In this document: positions 35,178 to 43,927 of the stretch, piece by piece
Numbering within the stretch: the stretch's first letter is position 1
Layout of the letters: the number at the start of each line of letters is the position of its first letter
NCBI RefSeq assembly: GCF_017948455.1
Contig: NZ_JAFFSU010000015.1
Coordinates: forward strand, 142,408 to 206,407
From: Streptomyces sp. GESEQ-4
GTDB lineage: Bacteria; Actinomycetota; Actinomycetes; Streptomycetales; Streptomycetaceae
DNA: 64,000 bases
Direction: 5' to 3'
Notes under the pieces: model-generated
Database searches by the model: none
Told to the model about the DNA's origin: nothing
Seen by the model: only the letters and a program-made list of their open reading frames with translations
Program-made: the position numbers and the translations under genes

Positions 35178-35954
35178 ATGGGTGGCGAGAGCACGACACG
35201 TACGGCCCCGCGCAGCGGTGGGGTGGACAGGAGCCCGGCGGGCGGCCGGATCGGACAGCGGTTGTCCGGGGTGGCCGTGGCGCTGGGCCTTGTGCTGTTC
35301 CTCGGCGGATTCGCCTGGGGAGCGGTCGTCTATCGGCCGTACACGGTGCCCACCAGCTCGATGTCGCCGACGATCGACATGGGCAGCCGGGTGCTCGCGG
35401 AGCGGGTCGACGGCGCCGACGTGCGCCGGGGTGACGTCGTCGTCTTCCGGGACAAGACCTGGGTGACCAACGCGCCCGTGGTCAAGCGGGTCGTCGCCGT
35501 CGGTGGGGACACCGTCGGCTGCTGCACCGACGGCAAGCTGACCGTCAACGGCAAGCAGATCGACGAACCGTATCTGCCGGGGGGCAGCGCGGCCGAGATC
35601 ACGGACTTCCCGACCGTGACGGTCCCCGAGGGGCGGCTGTTCCTGCTCGGCGACGAACGCCAGGGCTCCCTGGACTCCACCGCCCACCTGACCGACGCCG
35701 CCAGCGGCACGGTGGCGCGCAGCGCCGTCAGCGCCCGGGTCGACGCGGTCGCCTGGCCCATGGACGGCATGCTGCAGAGCCCCAGCGGCTTCGAGACGCT
35801 CGGCGCCCTGTCCTCGCCCGGACCGCTGCGTACGATCGTCGCGCTGGTGATCGCCGGCGGGGTCCTCGTCCTCGGCGGTGGGGCGTACGGCCCGATCGCC
35901 AAGCGGTTCGGCTCCCGCGGCCGGACGAGCCCGGGGCCCGCCGGTGCCCGCTGA
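35178..35954 (+). CDS. sipZ: Type I signal peptidase SipZ
   Basis: 258 residues from ATG 35178. Membrane helix about residues 30-50 (VAVALGLVLFLGGFAWGAVV); box B has Ser in VPTSSMSPTIDMGSRVLAE; box D Lys in VVKRVVAVGGDTVGCC; box E is LGDERQGSLDS, changed from the GDHR form of its three neighbours. C-terminal helix LVIAGGVLVLGGGAYG. The differing boxes suggest different signal-peptide preference. Overlaps the Nudix gene by 11 bases. Confidence 0.94.
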   Translation: MGGESTTRTAPRSGGVDRSPAGGRIGQRLSGVAVALGLVLFLGGFAWGAVVYRPYTVPTSSMSPTIDMGSRVLAERVDGADVRRGDVVVFRDKTWVTNAPVVKRVVAVGGDTVGCCTDGKLTVNGKQIDEPYLPGGSAAEITDFPTVTVPEGRLFLLGDERQGSLDSTAHLTDAASGTVARSAVSARVDAVAWPMDGMLQSPSGFETLGALSSPGPLRTIVALVIAGGVLVLGGGAYGPIAKRFGSRGRTSPGPAGAR

Positions 35955-36468
35955 GGCGACGGACGCGGGCGTGGAATCGTACGAAAGCGGGCTGCGCAAG
36001 GTGGCCCGGGTCGTCCTCCTCGACCCGGAGGACCGCATTCTGCTGCTGCACGGCCATGAGCCGGACGACCGGGCCGACGACTGGTGGTTCACGCCCGGGG
36101 GCGGTCTGGAGGGCGATGAGACCCGTGAGCAGGCCGCTCTCAGGGAACTCGCGGAGGAGACCGGGATCACCGAGGTCGAGCTCGGGCCGGTGCTCTGGCG
36201 GCGGAAGTGCTCGTTCCCGTTCGCGGGCCGACGCTGGGACCAGGACGAGTGGTACTACCTGGCCCGTACGACCCAGACGGCCACGAGGGCCGCGGGCCTC
36301 ACCGAGCTGGAGCGGCGCAGTGTCGCCGGAGCACGTTGGTGGACCTGTGAGGAACTGACCCGGGCGCATGAGACGGTGTATCCGACCAGACTCGCCGAGC
36401 TGCTGCGCAGGCTGCTCGACGAAGGTCCCCCGGCCAGGCCCGAGATCCTTGACACAGAAATCGTCTAG
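35944..36468 (+). CDS. Nudix hydrolase
   Basis: 174 residues. A complete Nudix box, GGLEGDETREQAALRELAEE followed by TGI (about residues 50-72), fits GX5EX7REUXEEXGU exactly. It would hydrolyse a nucleoside-diphosphate-linked substrate of unknown identity; ending sequence DEWYYLARTTQTATRA resembles NTP pyrophosphatase relatives. Start taken as GTG 35944 inside the end of sipZ; GTG 35971 is an alternative. Conserved neighbour of sipZ in Streptomyces. Confidence 0.9.
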   Translation: MPAEATDAGVESYESGLRKVARVVLLDPEDRILLLHGHEPDDRADDWWFTPGGGLEGDETREQAALRELAEETGITEVELGPVLWRRKCSFPFAGRRWDQDEWYYLARTTQTATRAAGLTELERRSVAGARWWTCEELTRAHETVYPTRLAELLRRLLDEGPPARPEILDTEIV

Positions 36469-36524
36469 GGGCTCACGGGACTGGCGCACAATGGTGGGAT
36501 CGCACGGCTGAAGGGGAACATGCC

Positions 36525-36833
36525 ATGAGCGCCGAGGACCTCGAAAAGTACGAGACCGAGATGGAGCTGAAGCTCTACCGGGAGTACCGCGATGTCGTCG
36601 GTCTGTTCAAATACGTGATCGAGACCGAGCGGCGCTTCTATCTGACCAACGACTACGAGATGCAGGTGCACTCGGTCCAGGGTGAGGTGTTCTTCGAGGT
36701 GTCCATGGCGGATGCCTGGGTGTGGGACATGTACCGGCCGGCTCGGTTCGTGAAGCAGGTCCGGGTGCTCACGTTCAAGGACGTGAACATCGAGGAGCTG
36801 AACAAGAGCGATCTCGAGCTGCCGAGCGGGTGA
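36525..36833 (+). CDS. DUF2469 family protein
   Basis: 102 residues, MSAEDLEKYETEMELKLYRE onward: a small, very conserved actinobacterial protein (PF10611) of unknown function, found between rnhB or signal peptidases and yraN. It is acidic and aromatic (AWVWDMYRPARFVKQVRV), with no membrane segment or metal motif. GGGGAAC precedes the ATG. Confidence 0.9.
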   Translation: MSAEDLEKYETEMELKLYREYRDVVGLFKYVIETERRFYLTNDYEMQVHSVQGEVFFEVSMADAWVWDMYRPARFVKQVRVLTFKDVNIEELNKSDLELPSG

Positions 36834-36940
36834 GCGTCCTCCGCGGGGGTGACGGAGTTTTCCACAACCGGTGAGTAGTTCACCAAGATCAACATGATCT
36901 GCTCGATTGCGTGACGGTTGGCGCCGGAGGTGGTGCCGAC

Positions 36941-37303
36941 ATGAACGCACGAGGTGGACTCGGCAGGTACGGCGAAGACCTGGCCGCACGGCGACTGGCC
37001 GCGGTCGGGATGACGGTCCTGGAGCGCAACTGGCGCTGTGGACGCACAGGTGAGATCGACATCGTGGCGAGGGACGGCGACGTCCTGGTGGTCTGCGAGG
37101 TGAAGACCCGAAGGGCCGGGCCCTTCGAGCATCCGATGGCGGCGATCACGCCCGCCAAGACCGATCGCCTGCGCCGCCTGGCGGAACGCTGGGTGCAGGA
37201 GCACGGAGGAGCCCCGCCGGGAGGCGTCCGCATCGACCTCATCGGAGTCGTCCTGCCCCGCCGCGGCGCCGCCGTCGTCGAGCACGCGCGGGGGGTGGCC
37301 TGA
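36941..37303 (+). CDS. yraN: YraN/UPF0102 family nuclease-fold protein
   Basis: 120 residues from ATG 36941 (GGAGG ten bases upstream); GTG 36911 is a longer alternative. Restriction-endonuclease-like core: LGRYGEDLAARRL, GRTGEIDIVARDGD (Glu-Ile-Asp) and VVCEVKTRR (Glu-x-Lys), the PD-(D/E)XK arrangement. Physiological substrate unknown; gene order yraN-yifB-dprA hints at DNA uptake or recombination. Confidence 0.92.
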   Translation: MNARGGLGRYGEDLAARRLAAVGMTVLERNWRCGRTGEIDIVARDGDVLVVCEVKTRRAGPFEHPMAAITPAKTDRLRRLAERWVQEHGGAPPGGVRIDLIGVVLPRRGAAVVEHARGVA

Positions 37304-37304
37304 C

Positions 37305-38930
37305 ATGGGGTTCGCTCGTACGTGCTCGGTGGCCCTGGTCGGCGTCGAGGGCGTCGTCGTCGAGGTCCAGGCCGACCTGGAACCCGGGGTCGCCGCGTTC
37401 ACGCTGGTCGGGTTGCCGGACAAGAGCCTGACGGAGAGTCGGGATCGGGTTCGGGCTGCGGTGGTGAATTCGGGGGCGGAGTGGCCCGCCAAGAAGCTGA
37501 CGGTGGGGCTCAGCCCGGCGTCGGTGCCGAAGGCGGGCAGCGGCTTCGATCTGGCCGTCGCATGTGCCGTTCTCGGCGCCGCCGAACGGATCGATCCACG
37601 AGTGCTCGCCGACATCGTGATGATCGGAGAGCTGGGGCTGGACGGCAGGGTGCGCCCGGTGCGGGGCATCCTGCCCGCCGTGCTGGCCGCGGCCGACGCG
37701 GGCTATGAGCAGGTGGTCGTGCCCGAGTGCGCCGCCGCCGAGGCCACCTTGGTGCCCGGCGTGTCCGTACTGGGTGTGCGCAGCCTGCGCCAGTTGATCG
37801 CCGTTCTCGCCGACGAGCCCGTGCCGGAGGAGGAACCGGAGGAACAGGGCCGCCCCGACCCACTCCTGGCCGGCCTGCGCGTACCCGGCACAGGTGCGGC
37901 CACGGGCATGCACAGCATGGGCACCGCGCAACCCGACCACGGCCATGACCTCGCCGATGTCGTCGGCCAGATCTCGGCGCGTACGGCTGTGGAGGTCGCC
38001 GCGGCGGGCGGCCACCACCTGTTTCTCGAAGGACCGCCAGGTGCCGGGAAGACCATGCTCGCGGAGCGGCTGCCCGCCATCCTGCCCCGGCTCAGCCGGC
38101 AGGAGTCGCTGGAGGTCACGGCGGTGCACTCGGTGGCAGGCCTGCTGCCGCCGGGCAAACCCCTGATCGACGTCGCCCCGTACTGCGCCCCGCACCACTC
38201 GGCGACGATGCAGGCGCTCGTCGGTGGCGGCGCCTCCATCGCCCGGCCCGGTGCGGTGTCGCTCTCCCACCGGGGCGTGCTCTTCCTGGACGAGACGCCG
38301 GAGTTCAGCAGTCAGGCCCTGGACGCCCTGCGGCAGCCGCTGGAAGCGGGGCACGTCGTGATCGCGCGCAGCGCCGGCGTCGTGCGCTTCCCGGCGAAGT
38401 TCCAGATGGTGCTCGCGGCCAACCCCTGCCCGTGCGGGCGGTTCTCCGTGAAGGACGACTTCTGCGACTGCCCGCCGTCGTCGATCCGCCGCTACCAGGC
38501 CAGGCTGTCCGGCCCGCTCCTGGACCGGGTCGACCTCCGGGTCGAGGTGGACCGCGTCACGAGGGCACAGCTGACCGAGCGCGGCGCCCGCGGCGAATCC
38601 ACGGCGACGGTCGCCGACCGGGTGCGCGGCGCCAGGGAGCGGGCGGCGGCCCGCCTGGCCGGCACCCCATGGCGCACCAACAGCGAAGTCCCCGGACGTG
38701 AGCTGCGCAGCCGGTGGTTCGCCGCCCGCGGAGCCATGGACGAAGCGGAACGGAACCTCGAGCGGGGCGTACTCACCGCTCGCGGACTGGACCGTGTGCT
38801 GCGCGTCGCCTGGACCGTCGCCGACCTCCTCGGCCACGACCGGCCCGATGCGACCGATGTCGCCCTGGCCCTGCAACTGCGCACCGGGGTGCCCCGCGGT
38901 GTGCCCATGGCCATCGGGGCCATGACGTGA
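37305..38930 (+). CDS. YifB/ComM family magnesium-chelatase-like AAA+ ATPase
   Basis: 541 residues. N-terminal Lon-protease-like fold (about 1-170; KKLTVGLSPASVPKAGSGFDLA), then an AAA+ domain with Walker A GPPGAGKTM (about residues 242-250), Walker B GVLFLDETPEF (about 325-335) and sensor LAANPCPCG. A Cys-rich insert (CPCGRF, DDFCDCPPS) is the Mg-chelatase-like zinc site. In Vibrio, ComM is a helicase that expands branch migration during transformation. It overlaps dprA by four bases (GTGA), so the two are coupled. Confidence 0.94.
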   Translation: MGFARTCSVALVGVEGVVVEVQADLEPGVAAFTLVGLPDKSLTESRDRVRAAVVNSGAEWPAKKLTVGLSPASVPKAGSGFDLAVACAVLGAAERIDPRVLADIVMIGELGLDGRVRPVRGILPAVLAAADAGYEQVVVPECAAAEATLVPGVSVLGVRSLRQLIAVLADEPVPEEEPEEQGRPDPLLAGLRVPGTGAATGMHSMGTAQPDHGHDLADVVGQISARTAVEVAAAGGHHLFLEGPPGAGKTMLAERLPAILPRLSRQESLEVTAVHSVAGLLPPGKPLIDVAPYCAPHHSATMQALVGGGASIARPGAVSLSHRGVLFLDETPEFSSQALDALRQPLEAGHVVIARSAGVVRFPAKFQMVLAANPCPCGRFSVKDDFCDCPPSSIRRYQARLSGPLLDRVDLRVEVDRVTRAQLTERGARGESTATVADRVRGARERAAARLAGTPWRTNSEVPGRELRSRWFAARGAMDEAERNLERGVLTARGLDRVLRVAWTVADLLGHDRPDATDVALALQLRTGVPRGVPMAIGAMT

Positions 38931-40087
38931 ACGGTGGCGACGACCCGGCCGACGAACTGCTCGCCCGTGTCTTCCTCAGCCGCGTCATCGAGCCCGGCGA
39001 CGAGGTCGGTGGGCGGTGGGTGCGGGAGTTGGGGGCTGTGGAGGTGGCCCGGGTTTTGCGGGAGGGTGGGCCACAGCTTGCCGGGGTTACCGACAAGCGG
39101 TGGGCCGGGTTGCGGGCCAGGGCTCAGGTGGCCGAGCCTCGGCGGGATCTTGGCGTTGCCCGGGACGCGGGGGTGCGGTTCGTGTCGCCGGGGGATGCCG
39201 AGTGGCCCGGGCAGTTGGATGATCTGGGTGATGCCCGGCCGCTGGGGCTGTGGGTGCGTGGGCGGCCCAGCCTGCGGATATGGGCGCTGAGGTCGGTCGC
39301 CGTGGTGGGCGCGCGGGCCTGCACGGAGTACGGCGCGCACATGGCCGTCACGCTCGCCGCCGGGCTGGCCGAGCGCGGGTGGGTGGTCGTGTCCGGCGGG
39401 GCCTACGGAGTGGACGGCGCCGCACACCGCGGTGCCCTCGGCGCCGGCGGTGCCACCGTCGCCGTACTCGCCTGCGGAGTCGACCGGCCCTACCCGCGCG
39501 GACACACCGAGTTGATCACCAGGATCGCCGAACAGGGGCTGGTGATCGGCGAGTTGCCGCCCGGTGATCATCCGACGCCGAGCAGATTCGTGCTGCGGAA
39601 CAGGGTGATCGCCGCGCTCACCCGGGGCACCGTGGTCGTGGAGGCCGCCTATAGGAGCGGATCGCTGGTCACGGCACGGGCCGCGCAGCGGCTGGGGCGG
39701 TTCACGATGGGTGTACCCGGGCCGGCCACCAGCGGACTCTCGGCAGGGGTGCACGAACTTCTGCGCGCAGACGCCGTGCTGGTCACCGACGCCGCGGATG
39801 TCGTGGAGCTGGTCGGCGACATGGGTGAGCTGGCCCCGGACCGGCGAGGTCCCGTGCTGCCGCGGGACCTGCTGGAACCGGGCGCCCGCCGGGTGCTGGC
39901 CGCCCTGCCCGCCCGCCGTGCCGCGGCGGCGGACGAGATCGCGCGCGGCGCGCAGACGACGGAGGACGACACGATCGCGAGACTGTACGAACTCCGAGCA
40001 CTTGGTTACGTCGAACGACACGGCGACGGCTGGAAGTTGACACGCCAGGCAATGATCTCCGTCCGTGACGGTCGGCACGGCTGCTGA
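38927..40087 (+). CDS. dprA: DNA-processing protein DprA
   Basis: 386 residues from GTG 38927. Protects incoming single-stranded DNA and loads RecA. Extended Rossmann fold: VAVVGARACTEYG (about 123-135), VVSGGAYGVDGAAHRGAL (about 154-171), VVVEAAYRSGSLVTARAA (about 235-252). The C-terminal winged helix (about 315-370; DEIARGAQTTEDDTIARLYE) is typical of actinobacterial DprA. Streptomyces is not known for natural transformation, so the working role is uncertain. The stretch 39010-39250 has a more G-rich codon style than its neighbours. Confidence 0.94.
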   Translation: MNGGDDPADELLARVFLSRVIEPGDEVGGRWVRELGAVEVARVLREGGPQLAGVTDKRWAGLRARAQVAEPRRDLGVARDAGVRFVSPGDAEWPGQLDDLGDARPLGLWVRGRPSLRIWALRSVAVVGARACTEYGAHMAVTLAAGLAERGWVVVSGGAYGVDGAAHRGALGAGGATVAVLACGVDRPYPRGHTELITRIAEQGLVIGELPPGDHPTPSRFVLRNRVIAALTRGTVVVEAAYRSGSLVTARAAQRLGRFTMGVPGPATSGLSAGVHELLRADAVLVTDAADVVELVGDMGELAPDRRGPVLPRDLLEPGARRVLAALPARRAAAADEIARGAQTTEDDTIARLYELRALGYVERHGDGWKLTRQAMISVRDGRHGC

Positions 40088-40099
40088 CCGAGCGTGTTC

Positions 40100-40125
40100 G
40101 GCCGTCCGGGGGAACCCCGACGGCC
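40100..40125 (+). terminator. Terminator after dprA
   Basis: GGCCGTC-CGGGG pairs with CCCCGACGGCC across an AA loop, with one bulged C. A second inverted repeat, GGTGATC (40154-40160) with GATCACC (40170-40176), follows. Confidence 0.6.
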
Positions 40126-40357
40126 TTGGGATTTCCCGCAGTTGGCGCCCGCCGGTGATCACGTAGAGCGATCACCGTGACCCGGCGGTGCGTCCAGCGG
40201 AACGTATCTGCGCACGCCTTCAGCCCTGCCGTTCGCGCACTGCGACACTTCAGTCACGCTACGCTCACGAGATCCGGGCGCAGACCGGTAACTCCACACC
40301 AGATCGACAGTTCACCCAGGCACCCCCACTTCACGGCAGAACGGCACAAGGCAACGA

Positions 40358-41200
40358 ATGCCCCAGCACACTTCCGGGTCCGACCGGGCGGCGATCCCCC
40401 CAGCCGCCCGTGACGGTGGCAGCGTGCGGCCGCCCGCTCCCTCGACGCTCGACGAGTTGTGGCGGTCGTACAAGGCGACGGGGGACGAGCGGCTGCGCGA
40501 GCAGCTGATCCTGCACTACTCACCGCTCGTGAAGTACGTCGCCGGCCGGGTGAGCGTGGGGCTGCCGCCCAATGTCGAACAGGCGGACTTCGTCTCCTCC
40601 GGGGTGTTCGGACTGATCGACGCGATCGAGAAGTTCGACATCGACCGGGAGATCAAGTTCGAGACGTACGCGATCACCCGGATCCGGGGCGCGATGATCG
40701 ACGAGCTGCGGGCACTGGACTGGATTCCGCGGTCGGTGCGGCAGAAGGCGCGCAACGTGGAGCGGGCGTACGCGACGCTGGAGGCGAAGCTCAGGCGGAC
40801 GCCGTCGGAGGGGGAGGTGGCCGCCGAGATGGGGATCGCGGTGGACGAACTCCACTCGGTCTTCAGCCAGTTGTCGCTGGCCAACGTGGTGGCGCTGGAG
40901 GAGCTGCTGCATGTGGGGGGTGAGGGGGGCGACCGGCTGAGCCTCATGGACACGCTGGAGGACACCGCCGCGGACAACCCCGTGGAGGTGGCCGAGGACC
41001 GGGAGCTGAGGCGGTTCCTGGCGCGGGCGATCAACACGTTGCCCGAGCGGGAGAAGACCGTGGTCACGCTGTACTACTACGAGGGCCTCACGCTCGCCGA
41101 GATCGGGAACGTGCTGGGGGTGACCGAGAGCCGGGTCAGCCAGATCCACACCAAGTCCGTGCTCCAGCTGCGGGCGAAGCTGGCGAGTTTCGGCCGCTGA
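40358..41200 (+). CDS. whiG: RNA polymerase sigma factor WhiG
   Basis: 280 residues, FliA/sigma-28-type. Commits aerial hyphae to sporulation and is held inactive by the anti-sigma RsiG bound to cyclic di-GMP (known in S. coelicolor and S. venezuelae). Region 2 includes ILHYSPLVKYVAGRVSVGLP (about residues 50-69) and YAITRIRGAMIDELRALDW (about 105-123). Region 3 has RQKARNVERAYATLEAKL. Region 4 has TVVTLYYYEGLTLAEIGNVL and VTESRVSQIHTKSVLQLR. ATG 40358 lies 270 bases after dprA; that gap holds two hairpins and no clear promoter I could place. Confidence 0.96.
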   Translation: MPQHTSGSDRAAIPPAARDGGSVRPPAPSTLDELWRSYKATGDERLREQLILHYSPLVKYVAGRVSVGLPPNVEQADFVSSGVFGLIDAIEKFDIDREIKFETYAITRIRGAMIDELRALDWIPRSVRQKARNVERAYATLEAKLRRTPSEGEVAAEMGIAVDELHSVFSQLSLANVVALEELLHVGGEGGDRLSLMDTLEDTAADNPVEVAEDRELRRFLARAINTLPEREKTVVTLYYYEGLTLAEIGNVLGVTESRVSQIHTKSVLQLRAKLASFGR

Positions 41201-41259
41201 GCGAGGGAGCGGGCGGGAGTGACTCCCCTCGCGGGCGGTGCGTCCGTACAGTGTTTGAC

Positions 41260-41841
41260 GTGCCAAGGATTCGAGCGGCCTCTGTGGCCGAGCACCGGTC
41301 GATGCAGCGAGCCGCCCTGCTGGACGCGGCTCGGTCTTTGCTGTCCGAGGGTGGGACGGAGGCGCTGACCTTTCCGGCCCTCGCCGAGCGGACGGGGCTT
41401 GCGCGGTCGTCCGTGTACGAGTACTTCCGGTCGCGGGCCGCCGTGGTCGAGGAGCTGTGCGAGGTCGACTTTCCCGTGTGGGCGGCGGAGGTGTCGGCGG
41501 CGATGGAGCGTGCCGGTACGCCTGAGGGCAAGGTCGAGGCGTATGTGCGGCAGCAGCTGGCGCTGGTCGGGGACCGGCGGCACCGGGCCGTGGTCGCGAT
41601 CTCCGCGAGTGAGCTGGATGCGGGGGCCCGGGAGAAGATCCGGGCCGCGCATGGGGGGCTGGTCGCGATGATCGTCGAGGCGTTGGGGGAGTTGGGGCAC
41701 GCGGAGCCTCGGCTTGCTGCGATGTTGCTGCAGGGTGTGGTGGATGCGGCTGTGCGGCGGATTGAGCTGGGCGCCGCGGAGGAGCCTTCGGCGATTACGG
41801 ATGCGGCTGTTGCCATGGCGTTGCGGGGTGTGCGCGGCTAG
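41260..41841 (+). CDS. TetR-family transcription regulator
   Basis: 193 residues. N-terminal TetR helix-turn-helix: LLDAARSLLSEGGTEALTFP, then ERTGLARSSVYEYFRSRAAV. The ligand-binding half has no recognisable ligand motif. GTG 41260 was chosen over GTG 41251 because TACAGT (41247-41252) is a likely -10 whose start site would fall on 41260, making the mRNA leaderless. The palindrome GGGAGTGACTCCC (41215-41227) is positioned as an autorepression site. Target genes unclear. Confidence 0.86.
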   Translation: MPRIRAASVAEHRSMQRAALLDAARSLLSEGGTEALTFPALAERTGLARSSVYEYFRSRAAVVEELCEVDFPVWAAEVSAAMERAGTPEGKVEAYVRQQLALVGDRRHRAVVAISASELDAGAREKIRAAHGGLVAMIVEALGELGHAEPRLAAMLLQGVVDAAVRRIELGAAEEPSAITDAAVAMALRGVRG

Positions 41842-41862
41842 CGGCTGAGTGGGGGCTGGGCG

Positions 41863-41943
41863 GGGGTGGGTCGAGCGGCCCGGCGCTTGCGGGGTGCCGC
41901 CTGCGCCCACCCGTGCCGCCCCAAGCGTCACGACTGCCCGCAG
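41863..41943 (+). repeat. Dispersed repeat family 2, copy B
   Basis: From GGGGTGGGTCGAGCGGCCCG to GACTGCCCGCAG; same family as 53430-53510, but the right arm of the internal stem has decayed (AAGCGTCACG for AGGCGGCACG). A shorter second piece (CGCGGCACGACTGCCCGCAGCT) lies at 41984-42006. The repeat fills the gap between two convergent genes. Confidence 0.8.
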
Positions 41944-42005
41944 GCTGAGGGCATCACTCCTCGCCTGCTGGGTGGGCGCCGCCCTCGCGGCACGACTGCC
42001 CGCAG

Positions 42006-42629
42006 CTAGTGCACAGGTAGAGGTGCGTCCAGGACCGGTAGAAGCCTTGATGGGCCCCTGCGCAGGAGCCACGGTGGCAGTAGCTTCAGTGGGTCCAGGT
42101 ACGTCTCGTCCCTGAGCAGGCCCCAGTGGATGCATCTCGTCGTGCAGTGCGAGCCGCCTGCCTCCACCGTCCCCACCACCTCGCCCGCCTCCACCTCGTC
42201 GCCCTTCTTCACCGAAGGGTTCACCGGTTCGTAGGTCGTTCGCAGGGGCGGGGCGCCTGTGTCTGACAGTTCCACCGAGACTGCTCCTTTTCCGGCCACT
42301 CGGCCCGCGAAGGACACCCGGCCCGGTGCCACCGCTCGCACGGGTGTGCCGGGGGTGGCCGTGAGGTCGATGCCGCGGTGGCCGCGGCCGTATGTCGTCG
42401 CCGGAGGCTCCCAGCCTCGTACCACCGAAGGGCGTACGCCCACCGGCCAGGTGCGGGCGATGGCCGGGACCGGGTGGTCGGGGGCCGGAGGTGCCGTGGG
42501 CGCGGTGGCCGGGGTGTCGGCCCGTGCGACGGGCACCAGGGCCGCGAGGGCCAGGACGAGCAGGAGGCCCGCCCAGGTGACCGCGGATCGTTTCGCTTGC
42601 GCAGGTGACATGGGGGAACGGTCCCGCAC
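42006..42629 (-). CDS. M23-family peptidoglycan peptidase (LytM-like)
   Basis: 207 residues. Signal peptide or membrane anchor at about residues 14-37 (AVTWAGLLLVLALAALVPVARA, cleavable after ARA). The M23 domain has GRGHRGIDLTATPGTPVRAVAPG (about 81-103), with His and Asp of the zinc site, and CIHWGLLRDETYLDPL near the end giving the second HxH-like site as IHWG. The first His of the usual HxH is replaced, so activity may be reduced. Secreted wall hydrolase or its regulator. Starts at GTG 42629 or ATG 42611. Confidence 0.86.
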   Translation of the reverse strand: MRDRSPMSPAQAKRSAVTWAGLLLVLALAALVPVARADTPATAPTAPPAPDHPVPAIARTWPVGVRPSVVRGWEPPATTYGRGHRGIDLTATPGTPVRAVAPGRVSFAGRVAGKGAVSVELSDTGAPPLRTTYEPVNPSVKKGDEVEAGEVVGTVEAGGSHCTTRCIHWGLLRDETYLDPLKLLPPWLLRRGPSRLLPVLDAPLPVH

Positions 42630-42756
42630 AGCGGCCGATCATGGCCGGGACCTGTGGACTACTCCCGGGTTGTGGACAGCGGCGTCACCCGGTACCTCGC
42701 GGGTCCCGTACACTTCTTCTGGCGATCCGGGTCACCGGGTCGACTTCGCACGCCCC

Positions 42757-42786
42757 GACACAGCGACCGGAAACGGTCCCTGTGTC
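42757..42786 (+). promoter_or_regulatory. rpsB leader hairpin 1 (GAAA tetraloop)
   Basis: GACACAG, C, GACCG, loop GAAA, CGGTC, C, CTGTGTC: seven outer pairs, one C-C mismatch and five inner pairs closed by a GNRA tetraloop. It lies 100 bases before rpsB. Confidence 0.65.
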
Positions 42787-42830
42787 AGCGCTCCTCGGTC
42801 CTTCGTGGCACGGCGCATGTGGGCGTCAGG

Positions 42831-42855
42831 CGCGAGTGCTGATCCGGCACTCGCG
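42831..42855 (+). promoter_or_regulatory. rpsB leader hairpin 2
   Basis: CGCGAGTGC, seven-base loop, GCACTCGCG: nine perfect pairs, ending 19 bases before the AAGGAG region of rpsB. With hairpin 1 it forms a structured ribosomal-protein leader, a possible S2 autoregulation target. Confidence 0.6.
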
Positions 42856-42885
42856 GCACAACCGAGAAACTCAAGGAGAACGGCC

Positions 42886-43845
42886 ATGGCCGTCGTCACG
42901 ATGCGGGAGCTGCTGGAAAGCGGCGTCCACTTCGGTCACCAGACCCGTCGTTGGAACCCGAAGATGAAGCGGTTCATCTTCACGGAGCGCAACGGCATCT
43001 ACATCATCGACCTGCTCCAGTCGCTGTCGTACATCGACCGCGCCTACGAGTTCGTCAAGGAGACCGTCGCCCACGGCGGCACGGTCATGTTCGTCGGTAC
43101 GAAGAAGCAGGCGCAGGAGGCCATCGCCGAGCAGGCCACCCGCGTCGGCATGCCCTACGTCAACCAGCGCTGGCTGGGCGGCATGCTCACCAACTTCTCG
43201 ACCGTCTACAAGCGTCTGCAGCGCCTCAAGGAGCTCGAGCAGATCGACTTCGAGGACGTCGCGGCCTCGGGTCTGACCAAGAAGGAGCTTCTCGTGCTCT
43301 CGCGCGAGAAGGCCAAGCTGGAGAAGACCCTCGGTGGTATCCGCGAGATGCAGAAGGTGCCCAGCGCCGTCTGGATCGTGGACACCAAGAAGGAGCACAT
43401 CGCGGTCGGCGAGGCCCGGAAGCTCAACATTCCGGTCGTCGCCATCCTCGACACCAACTGCGACCCCGACGAGGTCGACTACAAGATCCCGGGCAACGAC
43501 GACGCGATCCGCTCCGTCACCCTGCTCACCCGTGTGATCGCCGACGCCGTCGCCGAGGGCCTCATCGCCCGTTCCGGCGTGGCGACGGAGGGCAAGGGCG
43601 AGAAGGCCGCGAGCGAGCCGCTCGCCGAGTGGGAGCGCGACCTGCTCGAGGGTGAGAAGAAGGCCGAGGAGGCCGCTCCGGCCGCCGAGGCCGCTGCTGA
43701 GGCGCCGGCTGCCGAGGCTCCCGCCGCCGAGGCCGAGGCGCCCGCTGCTGAGGCTCCCGCCGCCGAGACCGAGGCCCCTGCCGCTGAGGCTCCCGCCGCC
43801 GAGGTTGCCGAGGCTGCTCCGGCCGCCGAGGGCGAGCAGGCCTGA
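42886..43845 (+). CDS. rpsB: 30S ribosomal protein S2
   Basis: 319 residues from ATG 42886 (AAGGAG upstream). Residues 1-240 are canonical S2: MRELLESGVHFGHQTRRWNP, RWLGGMLTNFSTV, PSAVWIVDTKKEHIAVGEA and CDPDEVDYKIPGNDDAIR. After about residue 255 it carries a roughly 60-residue Ala/Pro/Glu tail made of PAAEA-type repeats (APAAEAEAPAAEAPAAETEA), probably disordered. S2 anchors S1-like proteins and helps mRNA binding. The leader is long (from about 42715) and folded. Confidence 0.97.
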   Translation: MAVVTMRELLESGVHFGHQTRRWNPKMKRFIFTERNGIYIIDLLQSLSYIDRAYEFVKETVAHGGTVMFVGTKKQAQEAIAEQATRVGMPYVNQRWLGGMLTNFSTVYKRLQRLKELEQIDFEDVAASGLTKKELLVLSREKAKLEKTLGGIREMQKVPSAVWIVDTKKEHIAVGEARKLNIPVVAILDTNCDPDEVDYKIPGNDDAIRSVTLLTRVIADAVAEGLIARSGVATEGKGEKAASEPLAEWERDLLEGEKKAEEAAPAAEAAAEAPAAEAPAAEAEAPAAEAPAAETEAPAAEAPAAEVAEAAPAAEGEQA

Positions 43846-43880
43846 CCCTCTGGGTCGTAGGGCCGTATGGCTGAAAGTGA

Positions 43881-43911
43881 CGGCGGGTGGCGTCGACCAC
43901 GCCACCCGCCG
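43881..43911 (+). terminator. Strong hairpin between rpsB and tsf
   Basis: CGGCGGGTGGCGT (43881-43893), five-base loop, ACGCCACCCGCCG (43899-43911): 13 perfect pairs, extendable by one A-T pair. It probably attenuates read-through so that S2 and EF-Ts levels differ. Confidence 0.75.
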
Positions 43912-43927
43912 TTCACCCGCAGCCTCT

